64,000 bases of DNA from Clostridia bacterium (GCA_026417615.1 JAOACY010000104.1:1-64000), one strand, 5' to 3'; shown: positions 25,735 through 34,505, counted from the first letter of the stretch. Translations and numbers: made by a program. The notes: generated by a model from the letters alone, not told the origin.

Positions 25735-26511
25735 TCATAACTGTTTTTCTTTTATATAGAAGAAAGTCTTGATAGGTCTGAAATTATATTTATTGCTGAG
25801 AATAATCTGCTCCGTGCTGCCTACGAACAAAATTCCTTCATCCTTCAACGAATTGTTGAATTTTTTGTATATCTGGCTCTTTGCTTCTTCTGTAAAATAA
25901 ATAAGCACATTCCTGCAGACGATAAGATCGCAATCAGTCGGATATGGGTCTTTTAGGAGATTGTGCTGCTTAAATTCAACACAATTCTTTACCTCATTTT
26001 TAATTGTATAGGTATCACCGCTCTTGATAAAGTATTTTTCCAGATATGGAGCCGGAAGGTTTTCTACGCTTTTTAAGCTGTAATTGCCAAGCATTGCTTT
26101 TTCGAGCGCCCCTTTGTCGATATCTGTAGCATATATTTTAATTGAGCTTAAAGGCATAAATTTATTAAGAACCATGACCAGAGTATAAGGTTCATCTCCG
26201 GTTGAGCAGGCCGCACTCCATATCTTAAGCTTCTTTGTTTTCTGCATGAGCATCGGAAGCACTTCCTTTTCAAGCACATTCCACTGCTCGGGATTTCTAT
26301 AGAACTCTGAAACATTTATTGTAAGGTAGTTTATAAACTCATTATAAAGTGTTTTATTGCTTTTTAATGCAGGGATATAGTCACTATAGCCTGAATATCC
26401 GTTTTTTGCTATAAGGGAATCTATCCTCCTCTTCATCTGCTTTTCTTTGTAGCAGTTCAGGTCAATGCTTGACATAGCCAATATTTCCTTTTTGAAGCCC
26501 TCGTAATCCAT
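25735..26511 (-). CDS. cheR: CheR-type protein-glutamate methyltransferase
   Basis: SAM-dependent methyltransferase that methylates glutamates of chemoreceptors. 258 aa from MDYEGFKKE. The N-terminal helical domain (about residues 1-75) precedes the Rossmann part with SAACSTGDEPYTL (SAM loop), ATDIDKGAL, CRNVLIYF and VGSTEQI. The frame runs to ATG 26550, but that extension falls inside the upstream terminator hairpin, so ATG 26511 is taken. No other chemotaxis gene lies nearby, so the partner receptors are encoded elsewhere. Confidence 0.9.
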   Translation of the reverse strand: MDYEGFKKEILAMSSIDLNCYKEKQMKRRIDSLIAKNGYSGYSDYIPALKSNKTLYNEFINYLTINVSEFYRNPEQWNVLEKEVLPMLMQKTKKLKIWSAACSTGDEPYTLVMVLNKFMPLSSIKIYATDIDKGALEKAMLGNYSLKSVENLPAPYLEKYFIKSGDTYTIKNEVKNCVEFKQHNLLKDPYPTDCDLIVCRNVLIYFTEEAKSQIYKKFNNSLKDEGILFVGSTEQIILSNKYNFRPIKTFFYIKEKQL

Positions 26512-26536
26512 CGTTTTGCAGCCCACTCCATTCTGT

Positions 26537-26566
26537 AAAAAAAGGAACACATTGAAGTGTTCCTTT
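26537..26566 (-). terminator. terminator of ispH-rpsA
   Basis: AAAGGAACAC and GTGTTCCTTT form a perfect 10-bp stem with a 6-base loop, followed on the minus strand by a run of T, 20 bases behind the stop at 26587. Confidence 0.85.
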
Positions 26567-26586
26567 CGGGTTATATTTTTATTATG

Positions 26587-28650
26587 CTATTCTTTCTTAT
26601 TATTCCCTGTCAGCTCACCAATGTTAAGATTCATATCTTCTTTATGCTCTGTTGGAATAACCTCATCAGGAACCGAAGTGTTTTCCTCAGCCTTTGATGA
26701 ATTTCCTTCCTTTTCTTCCTGCTTGACATTGACGGGATTAATAGGTGCTACTTCTTTTATGCTCAGGCTGATTTTCTTTGCTTCAAGATTGACTTCAATA
26801 ATCTTTGCTTCAACCATCATCCCAACCTCAAGTACATCGCTCGGCTTTCCTATTCTGACGCTTGATATCTGGGAAATATGCACCAAGCCGTCAACTCCAT
26901 CCTGTATTTCCACGAAGGCTCCAAAAGGAACAAGCCTTACAACCTTTCCTTTTACAATTTGACCAACCTTGAACTTTTCCTCGGCATTGAACCAGGGATT
27001 ATCCTCGTTCTTCCTGTAAGCCAGAGAAATCCTGTTCTTTTCCTTGTCAAATTCCTGGATTGACACCTCCACCTTGTCGCCAATCTTCAAAACCTCGGAC
27101 GGATGCTTAATCTTCGTCCAGGACAGCTCTGAAATGTGTATAAGACCGTCTACTCCGCCGATATCAACGAAAGCCCCGAAATCTGTCAGGCTCTTAACTA
27201 CACCGCTATATTTCCTGCCTATTTCTATATTTTCCCACACTTCATTAATTTTGTTGGATTTTTCTTCAGCCAATATTACTCTTTGCGAGCCAACAATTTT
27301 TCTTTTCTGCTTATTAAACTCAGTTATTCTTAGAGTTACAGGCTGCTTTAAAAATTCTTTCAAATCCTTTACAAACCTGTCGCTGATTTGCGAAGCGGGT
27401 ATAAATATTCTCACTCCGCCTGCGCTGGCAATCACTCCGCCCTTGACAACTTCAACAACCTTTGCATTAACAGGTGTCTTATTCTCATAAGCTTCTTCCA
27501 TCTTATCCCAATTTCTGATAGAATCCACCTTTTTCTTGGATAGAACAACATTACCTTCGCCGTCATTTACCCTTACAACAAATACTTCGACCTCTTCCCC
27601 TACCTTCAAGGAGGTTTCGGGATTGAAATCCGGGTCATCCGAGAATTCGTCAACCGGTATTACTCCGTCCGACTTGTAACCCATGTCAATGTATACCTCA
27701 GCATTGTTAAACCCGATTATTTTTCCCTTTACAATCTGACCTGTCTGTAAAGTAACAAGAGAGTTTTCAAAGGCCTCCTTAAAACTCATTTCATTCTCTT
27801 GTTTATTTAATTCTTCCATCTTTCCTAAGACCTCCTTGATAATCCAGTCCGGTGTTGATGCCCCGGCAGTGATTCCAACTGTTTTGATTTTTTTTGTATT
27901 CATCGGTGGTAAGTCACCTGATGTTTCGATGTTAAAGGTCTGAGAACAGTTCCTTCTGCAAATCTCAAAAAGCTTCTGGGTATTAGAACTGTTCTTTGAA
28001 CCAACAACCAGCATCATATCAACCTTTTGGGATAATTGAAAAGCTTCATCCTGTCTTTTGCTGGTTGCATTACATATTGTATCAAACTTTATTATATTTT
28101 CAAACACTTTCTTTAAATATTCATTAATAGTATGCCATTTTTCAGAGGTAATTGTCGTCTGAGCTACAACGCATACAGGCTTGCTCTCTTTATTGCGTGA
28201 AATTTTTTCAACATCCTCCGGAGTATCAGCAATTAATGCGGTATTATCACACCAGCCGTTTATGCCTATAACCTCAGGATGGTTTTTATCTCCGACAATT
28301 ATTATTTGATAGCCTTCCTTATGCTTTTCATTGACAAGAAGGTGAATTTTTTTAACATAAGGACAAGTGGCATCAATAACTTCAACTCCCTTGGCTTTTA
28401 TTTCTTCATAAACATCGGGAGATACACCATGTGCCCTTATCACTACGCTTCCAGGCCCCTTAATGTCATCTGTATTGTTTGCAATTCTCATACCCTTTGC
28501 TTTCAATTGTTCAACAACCTGTTCATTATGAATTATGGGGCCATAGGTATAAAGATTTCCAGATGAATTATTTAATTGTTCGTATGCGCAGCTTACTGCT
28601 TTATTGACTCCAAAGCAAAAGCCGGCTGTCTTAGCAAGGATTATTTCCAA
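26587..28650 (-). CDS. ispH: IspH - ribosomal protein S1 fusion
   Basis: 687-aa bifunctional protein. Residues 1-280 are IspH, the 4Fe-4S enzyme that makes IPP and DMAPP in the last step of the MEP pathway; its three cluster cysteines appear in TAGFCFGV, TCPYVKK and CNATSKRQDEA. Residues about 300-640 hold four S1 RNA-binding domains (the starts include GQIVKGKIIGF, GRKYSGVVKSL and GQIVKGKVVRL). The acidic, low-complexity tail follows. This fusion is known from Clostridia. Start TTG 28650 follows GGAGG with 9 bases. It follows plsC with a short overlap. Confidence 0.95.
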   Translation of the reverse strand: MEIILAKTAGFCFGVNKAVSCAYEQLNNSSGNLYTYGPIIHNEQVVEQLKAKGMRIANNTDDIKGPGSVVIRAHGVSPDVYEEIKAKGVEVIDATCPYVKKIHLLVNEKHKEGYQIIIVGDKNHPEVIGINGWCDNTALIADTPEDVEKISRNKESKPVCVVAQTTITSEKWHTINEYLKKVFENIIKFDTICNATSKRQDEAFQLSQKVDMMLVVGSKNSSNTQKLFEICRRNCSQTFNIETSGDLPPMNTKKIKTVGITAGASTPDWIIKEVLGKMEELNKQENEMSFKEAFENSLVTLQTGQIVKGKIIGFNNAEVYIDMGYKSDGVIPVDEFSDDPDFNPETSLKVGEEVEVFVVRVNDGEGNVVLSKKKVDSIRNWDKMEEAYENKTPVNAKVVEVVKGGVIASAGGVRIFIPASQISDRFVKDLKEFLKQPVTLRITEFNKQKRKIVGSQRVILAEEKSNKINEVWENIEIGRKYSGVVKSLTDFGAFVDIGGVDGLIHISELSWTKIKHPSEVLKIGDKVEVSIQEFDKEKNRISLAYRKNEDNPWFNAEEKFKVGQIVKGKVVRLVPFGAFVEIQDGVDGLVHISQISSVRIGKPSDVLEVGMMVEAKIIEVNLEAKKISLSIKEVAPINPVNVKQEEKEGNSSKAEENTSVPDEVIPTEHKEDMNLNIGELTGNNKKE

Positions 28651-29239
28651 CCTGGTTTTCCTCCATAAGACTGTATATTTTATCCATTATGCCCTTTGAT
28701 ATCTCTGTCATTTCTTCGCTTGTATATTTCTTTTCCTTGTCAAGGTCCAGCATGAAGGGCTTCCCAAATATTACTCTTACCCTGCCAAAAAGCCTGTAAT
28801 CAGATTTGATTGCCACCGGCAGTATTGGAACATTGGCTTTCTGTGCTATAAGTGCCGCACCGCGTTTTACCGTAATTTTTTTGTCTTTTTTCCCTAGAGT
28901 TCTTGTTCCCTCGGGAAATATACCAACAATATTTCCTTCTTCAAGAAGCTTCAGTGTTGTTTTAATGGAATCTATATCACCTTTTCCTCTTTTGATGGGG
29001 TATGCGCCAAGACTCTTTAAAAATGCACCTATCGGAGGAAATCTGAATAACTCCTCCTTCGCCATCCACCGTACGTGCCTTTTTATTCTATAGCCTATAA
29101 AAAGCATGTCCAGCTCTGCAAGATGATTTGAGCATAGAATAAGACCGCCGCTTTCAGGTATATTCTCCCTGCCGTACAATTCCACCTTGTAAAATACGCC
29201 AAGAACCACCCTAAGTAAAAATTTGCAAAATTCTATCAT
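28631..29239 (-). CDS. plsC: 1-acyl-sn-glycerol-3-phosphate acyltransferase
   Basis: Membrane-associated acyltransferase that converts lysophosphatidate to phosphatidate. 202 aa with an N-terminal hydrophobic segment (FCKFLLRVVLGVFY). The catalytic HX4D motif appears in SNHLAELDM (about residues 36-44) and the substrate motif is FPEGTRTL. Its ATG overlaps the cmk stop as ATGA and it overlaps ispH by 20 bases, so cmk-plsC-ispH is one coupled unit, a common clostridial order. Confidence 0.94.
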   Translation of the reverse strand: MIEFCKFLLRVVLGVFYKVELYGRENIPESGGLILCSNHLAELDMLFIGYRIKRHVRWMAKEELFRFPPIGAFLKSLGAYPIKRGKGDIDSIKTTLKLLEEGNIVGIFPEGTRTLGKKDKKITVKRGAALIAQKANVPILPVAIKSDYRLFGRVRVIFGKPFMLDLDKEKKYTSEEMTEISKGIMDKIYSLMEENQVGNNPC

Positions 29240-29907
29240 TTCAGTTCTCCCGCATATTTCATAATTATTTCAGCAACCTGTTCTATTGTAAGGTTTGTAG
29301 TATCAAGCTCGATAGCGTCATCCGCCTTGGAAAGAGGTGCGAAGGAGCGGCTGCTGTCATTTTTGTCCCTATACTCGATATCTTTTTTTACATCCTCAAG
29401 AGATATATCCTTTACGCCCTTTTCAAGCTGCTCTTTATACCTGCGGGCTGCCCGTTCTTCGGTTGAAGCAGTGAGAAATATTTTCAGATTTGCATTTGGC
29501 AGCACATATGTGCCTATATCCCTGCCATCCATTACAACACTGTTTTGAGCTGCTATTTCCCTTTGCAGCTCTACCATTTTTATTCTCACTTCTGGTATAG
29601 TTGCAACATTTGATGCCCCAATTGATATTTGAGGAGTTCTGATTTTACCGCTCACATCTTCACCTTCAAGAAATATTCTTTGTTCCTCGCCATCATATGA
29701 AATCTTTATATCTATGTCTCTTACAAGAGATGAAAGCTTCTCTCTGTCAAGAGTATCAATCCCTTCTCTGATTGCTTTCAGGGCAACTGTTCTATACATT
29801 GCCCCCGTATCTAAGTATATTATTCCCATTGATTTTGAAACAAGCTTTGCTATGGTGCTTTTGCCAGCACCGGCAGGCCCGTCAATAGCTATGCTTATAT
29901 TTGGCAT
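29236..29907 (-). CDS. cmk: cytidylate kinase
   Basis: Phosphorylates CMP and dCMP. 223 aa, the normal length. P-loop GPAGAGKSTIAK (residues 9-20), YLDTGAMYR substrate site, DGRDIGTYVLPNA and the lid region TEERAARRYKEQ. It heads the cmk-plsC-ispH/S1 unit; cmk beside a ribosomal S1 gene is widespread in bacteria. ATG at 29907. Confidence 0.96.
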   Translation of the reverse strand: MPNISIAIDGPAGAGKSTIAKLVSKSMGIIYLDTGAMYRTVALKAIREGIDTLDREKLSSLVRDIDIKISYDGEEQRIFLEGEDVSGKIRTPQISIGASNVATIPEVRIKMVELQREIAAQNSVVMDGRDIGTYVLPNANLKIFLTASTEERAARRYKEQLEKGVKDISLEDVKKDIEYRDKNDSSRSFAPLSKADDAIELDTTNLTIEQVAEIIMKYAGELK

Positions 29908-29972
29908 ACTCTAAGCGTCCTTTCTTCTCTATTCTTTTTAATAATTCTTGTAAATGCTAAAAAATTATTGCA

Positions 29973-30329
29973 TTAAATATCCGGCCTTAGAATTTTTGCG
30001 CCTCTTAAATATATATGCTTCAAATCAGTGTTTTGCTTATCCGTATTGAACTGCACCATTACCCTTATGCATTTTTCAAGGCTTCCAGGCACATTTATCT
30101 CATTCATGCACATGAGGGATATGCTTGTCCACCCTATCTGCCTTGCTGCGACTGCAGGAAAAGCGGCGTTGAGATCATGTGTTACGGTAAAAAGCGCACT
30201 GATTATATCATCACGAACCAATTTGTTTTCCTTTTCTATTTCCTCCAGCAAAAGCTTTGTGGCACTTATTATCTCTTGCGCATCATTGTTTTCTACGGTT
30301 ATTGCTCCTCTTATTGCTCTGACAGACAA
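29973..30329 (-). CDS. aroH: chorismate mutase AroH
   Basis: Monofunctional chorismate mutase of the trimeric Bacillus AroH type, 118 aa, converting chorismate to prephenate for Phe/Tyr. Active-site positions match: R7 in AIRGAITV, C74 and E77 in CMNEINVPG, R89 in CIRVM and Y107 in IYLRGA. TTG at 30329 lies 7 bases after GGAGG and gives the family start (M)SVRAIRG; the ATG at 30386 has no support and falls in the hairpin repeat region. The gene follows the HutP-like gene. Confidence 0.94.
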   Translation of the reverse strand: MSVRAIRGAITVENNDAQEIISATKLLLEEIEKENKLVRDDIISALFTVTHDLNAAFPAVAARQIGWTSISLMCMNEINVPGSLEKCIRVMVQFNTDKQNTDLKHIYLRGAKILRPDI

Positions 30330-30356
30330 AATCCTTCCTCCCGTTCTACTAATGTA

Positions 30357-30414
30357 AGGGGACACACCTTTCTGAATAACCGGCATTCCTTTTGCGTTAA
30401 GGAATGTCCCCTTT
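30357..30414 (-). repeat. hairpin repeat copy 2 (hutP-aroH gap)
   Basis: In mRNA sense AAGGGGACA and TGTCCCCTT form the outer stem, enclosing the inner hairpin ATTCCTTAACGCAAAAGGAAT. It aligns with the copy at 7407-7465, sharing the inner CCTTxACGCAAAAGGAA block. No T-run follows. Confidence 0.65.
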
Positions 30415-30849
30415 TTATACTACTCTGTGCCCGAGGCCGATTGCTACCTCATTAAGGTGCAGCAAACCAATGCCAAAGAAAATAGCCACCGTAATGTGGT
30501 CCTTGTGGCGTGCTATCCCAATCTTCCCTCCCACATTCAAGCCAATGGCTTTGGGCATTATCTGGGACATGGCCTCTCTGGTTGCTCCCGCTACAGCACC
30601 CTCTTCAGCATGACTGTCCGTTATCACACCTTCACGCTTTGAGGAGACCACCGCACGTTCTATTGTCTTCATTACTGATGTTATAAATTCACCGCCATAG
30701 TCAACAGCAGCTGTATGTATGCCAATTTTGGCATACTCTGCCTGCAGATGCTTCTCTTCCTGCCTGTCGTTTGTAAGGGCGATTTTTATGGCTGCAGCTG
30801 CAATCTCCTTGCTTCCGAAGTGTTTCACTGTTTCTTCCGTTCTGCTCAT
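30415..30849 (-). CDS. HutP-like RNA-binding regulator
   Basis: 144-aa protein of the HutP family. Bacillus HutP is an mRNA-binding antiterminator that needs L-histidine and Mg2+. The C-terminal half (residues about 75-144) aligns with HutP around GVITDSHAEEGAVAGATREAM and the end IGLLHLNEVAIGLGH. By my alignment two of the three metal-coordinating histidines of Bacillus HutP (in SHALYHAT) are glycines here. ATG at 30849 follows AGGGGAG. No histidine utilisation gene is nearby; aroH follows, so the target and ligand may differ. Confidence 0.8.
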   Translation of the reverse strand: MSRTEETVKHFGSKEIAAAAIKIALTNDRQEEKHLQAEYAKIGIHTAAVDYGGEFITSVMKTIERAVVSSKREGVITDSHAEEGAVAGATREAMSQIMPKAIGLNVGGKIGIARHKDHITVAIFFGIGLLHLNEVAIGLGHRVV

Positions 30850-30928
30850 TTCTTCTCCCCTGCGTTTGCGCAATCTTATTAATCTTTTGTATTATTATAT
30901 AAGATATAACGCTCTAAAACAACACAAT

Positions 30929-31438
30929 TTATTCCTGTTTGACTTTAATGTCAGCCACTTTTTTTATATTTGATTTTACAACTACCTTTTTCCCCACACA
31001 CTCACTGACAATATTATCACTTTTTGAAACCACTTCTACTTCCCCTTCAGCCTGAGTGCTGCTGCCATCAATTTCAACTATATCGCCATCTTTTACCTCA
31101 AGATTTATTACATTTTGAGCAAAAACAGCTGCAATCTCTCCATTTACAAGAATTTTCAGATTCTCATCATAAACAGCATTCACAAGTCTTAAAGAAATGG
31201 TACCCTCATCGTAGAAGTATTCTTCAACACCCATGGGGGTACCTTGAAATTCGTTATCGGAAGTAAGAAAAGTCCTTACTGTGGGATTTGTGAGTGCAGC
31301 CTGGACAATTACAAGCAAAGAAAATGAAATTATAAATAGAATGAACAATATCCTTTCAAAGTTCATCCTTTCATTATTATACCTCTTTTTATCACCTGCT
31401 TTGGAATTTGATTTTGCCCTCAATATCACCAGCTTCAT
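30929..31438 (-). CDS. single-pass membrane protein of unknown function
   Basis: Not recognised. 169 aa from MKLVILRAKS. A basic N-terminus (residues 1-25) is followed by one transmembrane helix (ILFILFIISFSLLVIVQAAL, about 30-49). The rest (about 115 residues) is likely outside the cell, with beta-rich, charged sequence and one Cys. ATG at 31438 follows GGGGTGG with 7 bases; the frame extends upstream to 31486 without a ribosome site. It lies between a flavoprotein gene and the HutP-like gene on the same strand. Confidence 0.65.
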   Translation of the reverse strand: MKLVILRAKSNSKAGDKKRYNNERMNFERILFILFIISFSLLVIVQAALTNPTVRTFLTSDNEFQGTPMGVEEYFYDEGTISLRLVNAVYDENLKILVNGEIAAVFAQNVINLEVKDGDIVEIDGSSTQAEGEVEVVSKSDNIVSECVGKKVVVKSNIKKVADIKVKQE

Positions 31439-31531
31439 TAATGAACCACCCCGCAAATAAAGTATTCCCATTTTTTTGCTGCTCATTAATAATATGCGTT
31501 ACAGGGCTCAATAATTCATTCTGTGCTGAGC

Positions 31532-32761
31532 TCAACAGTTCATTCCCGCAAGATAGCCGGTGGAAAAAGCAATCGTAAGGTTAAACCCTCCTGTGTAAGC
31601 GTCAACATCTATAACCTCTCCGGCCAGGAACAAACCCTTAATCAGTTTAGATTCCATTGTGGAAGGGTTTATTTCATCAACCTTGACACCTCCTGCAGTA
31701 ACTATTGCCTCCTCAATGGGTCTGGCTCCTGCAATAGTAATGCATAGCCTCTTAAGCTGGTTGACAAGTTTTTTTCTTTCCTCCCTGGTTATCTGATTTA
31801 CAAACTTTTCAGGTGAAATTCCCGACAGTTCTATTATTACAGGTATCAATTTTTTAGGCAGCAGGTCATCCATAGCATTCTTAAGCTGTTTTCTGGCATA
31901 CTTCCCAAAATCCCTTTGGATTCTCTCATCCAGCTTCTCTTCAGACAGAGCGGGCTTCAAATCGATTATAAGCTTGACATCTCGATAGTTCTGCTTTAGG
32001 ATATGCCTGCTTCCACTTAGTATAACCGGACCAGACACGCCATAATGAGTAAAAAGCATTTCGCCGAAATCACTATAAAGCTTTTTCCCATAATTATTGA
32101 CAATTTCTATTGAGATATTTTTTAGAGAAAGCCCCTGAAGCTTTTTCACCCATGCTTCCTCAGCTATAAGGGGAACGAGTGAAGGCTTAAGCTCAGTTAT
32201 CGTATGGCCAAGCTTCTTTGCCATGCGAAAACCGTCTCCAGTAGAACCGGTTCCTGGATATGAAGCGCCTCCGGTAGCAAGAATTACAGCGTCTCCTGTG
32301 ATTATTCTTCCATCCTTTAATGCAACGCCTGTGACTCTTCCATCCTCAGCAATTATTTCTTCAACGGCAGATTTCAGCTCCAGTTTCGCATTATTTTTAA
32401 TAACATATCTTTTAAGAGCTTCAACAACGTCTTTTGCGTTGTCTGACTCGGGAAATATTCTCCCGCCACGCTCAACCTTTGTCTTAAGTCCATTGCCTTC
32501 AAAAAAATCGACAATATCAGCATTTGAAAATATATAAAAGGCTGAATATAAAAAATTCCCGTTGCCGGGAGTGTTTTCTATCAGCCCTTCAATATCTGTG
32601 TTGTTGGTTATGTTGCATCGGCCTTTGCCCGAAATAAGAATTTTCTTTGCTATTGTGTCATTTTTTTCAAGGATTGTTACTTCACGACCACGTTCAGCAG
32701 CCTTTCCGCCTGCCATGAGACCTGCAGCGCCTGCGCCTACTACAATAACTTTTTTTCCCAT
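31532..32761 (-). CDS. HI0933-family NAD(P)/FAD-dependent oxidoreductase
   Basis: 409-aa flavoprotein of the HI0933/YtfP-like family. FAD-binding Rossmann motif VVGAGAAGLMAGGKAAERG (residues 6-24), the second dinucleotide motif ATGGASYPGTGSTGDG and the closing GEVIDVDAYTGGFNL. The family shows similarity to flavin reductases acting on unsaturated substrates such as bile acids in gut clostridia, but the reaction here cannot be assigned. The start ATG 32761 lies 9 bases after the rpiR stop. Confidence 0.85.
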   Translation of the reverse strand: MGKKVIVVGAGAAGLMAGGKAAERGREVTILEKNDTIAKKILISGKGRCNITNNTDIEGLIENTPGNGNFLYSAFYIFSNADIVDFFEGNGLKTKVERGGRIFPESDNAKDVVEALKRYVIKNNAKLELKSAVEEIIAEDGRVTGVALKDGRIITGDAVILATGGASYPGTGSTGDGFRMAKKLGHTITELKPSLVPLIAEEAWVKKLQGLSLKNISIEIVNNYGKKLYSDFGEMLFTHYGVSGPVILSGSRHILKQNYRDVKLIIDLKPALSEEKLDERIQRDFGKYARKQLKNAMDDLLPKKLIPVIIELSGISPEKFVNQITREERKKLVNQLKRLCITIAGARPIEEAIVTAGGVKVDEINPSTMESKLIKGLFLAGEVIDVDAYTGGFNLTIAFSTGYLAGMNC

Positions 32762-32770
32762 TCCCCTGTA

Positions 32771-33667
32771 TCAATCTACCTTCCTTATGGATTCCATGCC
32801 TTCATTCTTTTCGTATACCTGATATTCGTCCCATATTGTTTCAAGCTTTTCAAATATATTATACACTTCATTCTTTTTTCTCATTCCAACTGCTACAATC
32901 AGAGCATTTATAACGCTCAATGGTGCCACCAGCGAGTCTACGAAAGACGCCATATCGCTTCTTGCAATAAGAGAATGGTCTGCAATATGGTACAACGGAG
33001 ACTCTTTGCTGTCAGTTATGGCTATTACAGTGGATCCCTGGGTCTTTACAAAGTCCATGGCTTTTATGGTTCTCTTAGAGTATCTTGGGAAGCTTATTCC
33101 TATCACAACATCTCCTTCCGAAACCCTGATTATTTGCTCAAACATTTCACTGACGCTTGTGGTGTGAACAAGCCTTATATTGTCAAATACCAAATTGAAA
33201 TAAAAGCCCAGAAAACTTGCAAGAGGAGCAGAACTCCTGACGCCGAGAATATATATTCTCTTAGCGCTAAGAAGGCTTTCCACAACATTGTTAAAGCTTG
33301 TCTGGTCTATTTCTTCAAGGGTTATTTTGATTTTATCCATATCGGACTGGAGCACGCTTTTTAAAATATTATCCTCGCTGATCCTGTTTGATGTTACCTC
33401 TATTCTCTGAACAGATGTCAGCTTGCTCTTAATTAATTCCTGCAAAACCTTCTGCAGCTTAGGATAACCATCGTAACCCAGCTCAATGGCAAATCTTACA
33501 ACTGTGGATTCACTGACTCCAACAACCTCGCCAAGTTTTGCAGCGGTCAAAAAAGCCGCTTTTTCGTAGTGGTTTGTAATATAATTGGCTATCAGCCGCT
33601 GGCCTTTGCTGAAATCCTTTGAATTCTCCTGAATCCTTCTGAAAAGATCATTCTGCTTTGAATCCAT
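32771..33667 (-). CDS. MurR/RpiR family transcriptional regulator
   Basis: 298 aa. An N-terminal helix-turn-helix domain (about residues 1-77; TAAKLGEVVGVSESTVVRFAIELGYDGYPKLQ) is followed by a SIS sugar-phosphate-binding domain (about 120-260; IYILGVRSSAPLASFLGFYF). It should bind a phosphosugar or similar ligand. ATG 33667 follows AAAGGGG with 10 bases. It diverges from the unknown gene at 33827, with a GTGTATA...TATACAC inverted repeat between. Its target is unknown; no sugar operon is adjacent. Confidence 0.88.
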   Translation of the reverse strand: MDSKQNDLFRRIQENSKDFSKGQRLIANYITNHYEKAAFLTAAKLGEVVGVSESTVVRFAIELGYDGYPKLQKVLQELIKSKLTSVQRIEVTSNRISEDNILKSVLQSDMDKIKITLEEIDQTSFNNVVESLLSAKRIYILGVRSSAPLASFLGFYFNLVFDNIRLVHTTSVSEMFEQIIRVSEGDVVIGISFPRYSKRTIKAMDFVKTQGSTVIAITDSKESPLYHIADHSLIARSDMASFVDSLVAPLSVINALIVAVGMRKKNEVYNIFEKLETIWDEYQVYEKNEGMESIRKVD

Positions 33668-33782
33668 TAATTTAATGCCCCTTTTTTGCATTCTTTTTTA
33701 CATTTTACATTTTTGCAGGATAAAAATCAAGATGCTGCATTTTTTAAAATTAAACCATGTCAATATATTATTAGCGTCCATT

Positions 33783-33815
33783 GTGTATAATAAGCTTGCG
33801 ATAATAGTATACACA
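33783..33815. promoter_or_regulatory. inverted repeat with TATAAT ahead of the unknown gene
   Basis: GTGTATA (33783-33789) and TATACAC (33809-33815) are perfect inverted arms 19 bases apart. The left arm overlaps TATAAT (33786-33791), a good -10 for the plus-strand gene at 33827; its -35 is weak. The site lies between the divergent rpiR gene and that gene, so it is a candidate operator. Confidence 0.4.
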
Positions 33816-33826
33816 AGGTGGATTCA

Positions 33827-34474
33827 ATGATTCAGATTGACGATGCAGGCAGCGGGAGCTTCATAGGAGGAACTTGTATTGGCTTCTACAGACCTGAGAC
33901 TAACGAATATTATTTTGACATAATACCCGTAGAGCTTTATAACAAGGAAAACTTCGAAAAAAAGCTTTACCTCGATGAAGTTGTTAAAATAGCAAAAAGT
34001 GCTTTTAAAAACCTGAATGTAAGTAAAACAGAATGTATAGAGGTATGCAGGGGTTATATGTTTAATAAGCTAAAAGCCTGGTTTAATGAAAACGGGTATA
34101 ATTATTACTGCACTCATATAACAGGAAGGGTGCAGGATATCATAGAACGTAATTTCGAACTGTATGCCGTCCATCTTGGTCTGCCTGAACAGTACATTAA
34201 GTATACAAGGTATCCCTTTCATTTTCATAAATTGCTCAAATGGGTATATGCAGATTTTGAAAACAGGATAAAGCTATGCAAAATTGGCTGGAAGTCCTGG
34301 TCCAAGATGGAAGCTGTAAGGCCTGAGGTCGTTGAAGATATTATTGACCACTCTGCCTTCTATTGTCTGAAATGCGGAAAACATATAAAAAAAGGAAGTC
34401 CTGTGAAAGTGCTTCAGTATTATAGCAATTGCGACACAAAGGTGTACCTTCATCAGAATTGTAATAATTATTGA
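33827..34474 (+). CDS. conserved protein of unknown function with a C-terminal zinc-like motif
   Basis: 215 aa; I recall similar uncharacterised proteins in Clostridia but no function. The N-terminus MIQIDDAGSGSFIGGTCIG has a strand carrying two Asp, somewhat like the first strand of RNase H-like folds. The middle is rich in Tyr/Phe/Trp (RYPFHFHKLLKWVYADFENR). The C-terminus has CLKC about 30 residues before HQNC, a possible zinc site. No signal peptide or membrane helix. ATG 33827 follows AAGGTG with 6 bases; the upstream in-frame GTG lies inside that site. Confidence 0.7.
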   Translation: MIQIDDAGSGSFIGGTCIGFYRPETNEYYFDIIPVELYNKENFEKKLYLDEVVKIAKSAFKNLNVSKTECIEVCRGYMFNKLKAWFNENGYNYYCTHITGRVQDIIERNFELYAVHLGLPEQYIKYTRYPFHFHKLLKWVYADFENRIKLCKIGWKSWSKMEAVRPEVVEDIIDHSAFYCLKCGKHIKKGSPVKVLQYYSNCDTKVYLHQNCNNY

Positions 34475-34505
34475 CTTTTTTCTTTATTATATGGTTGTCA
34501 AATTA

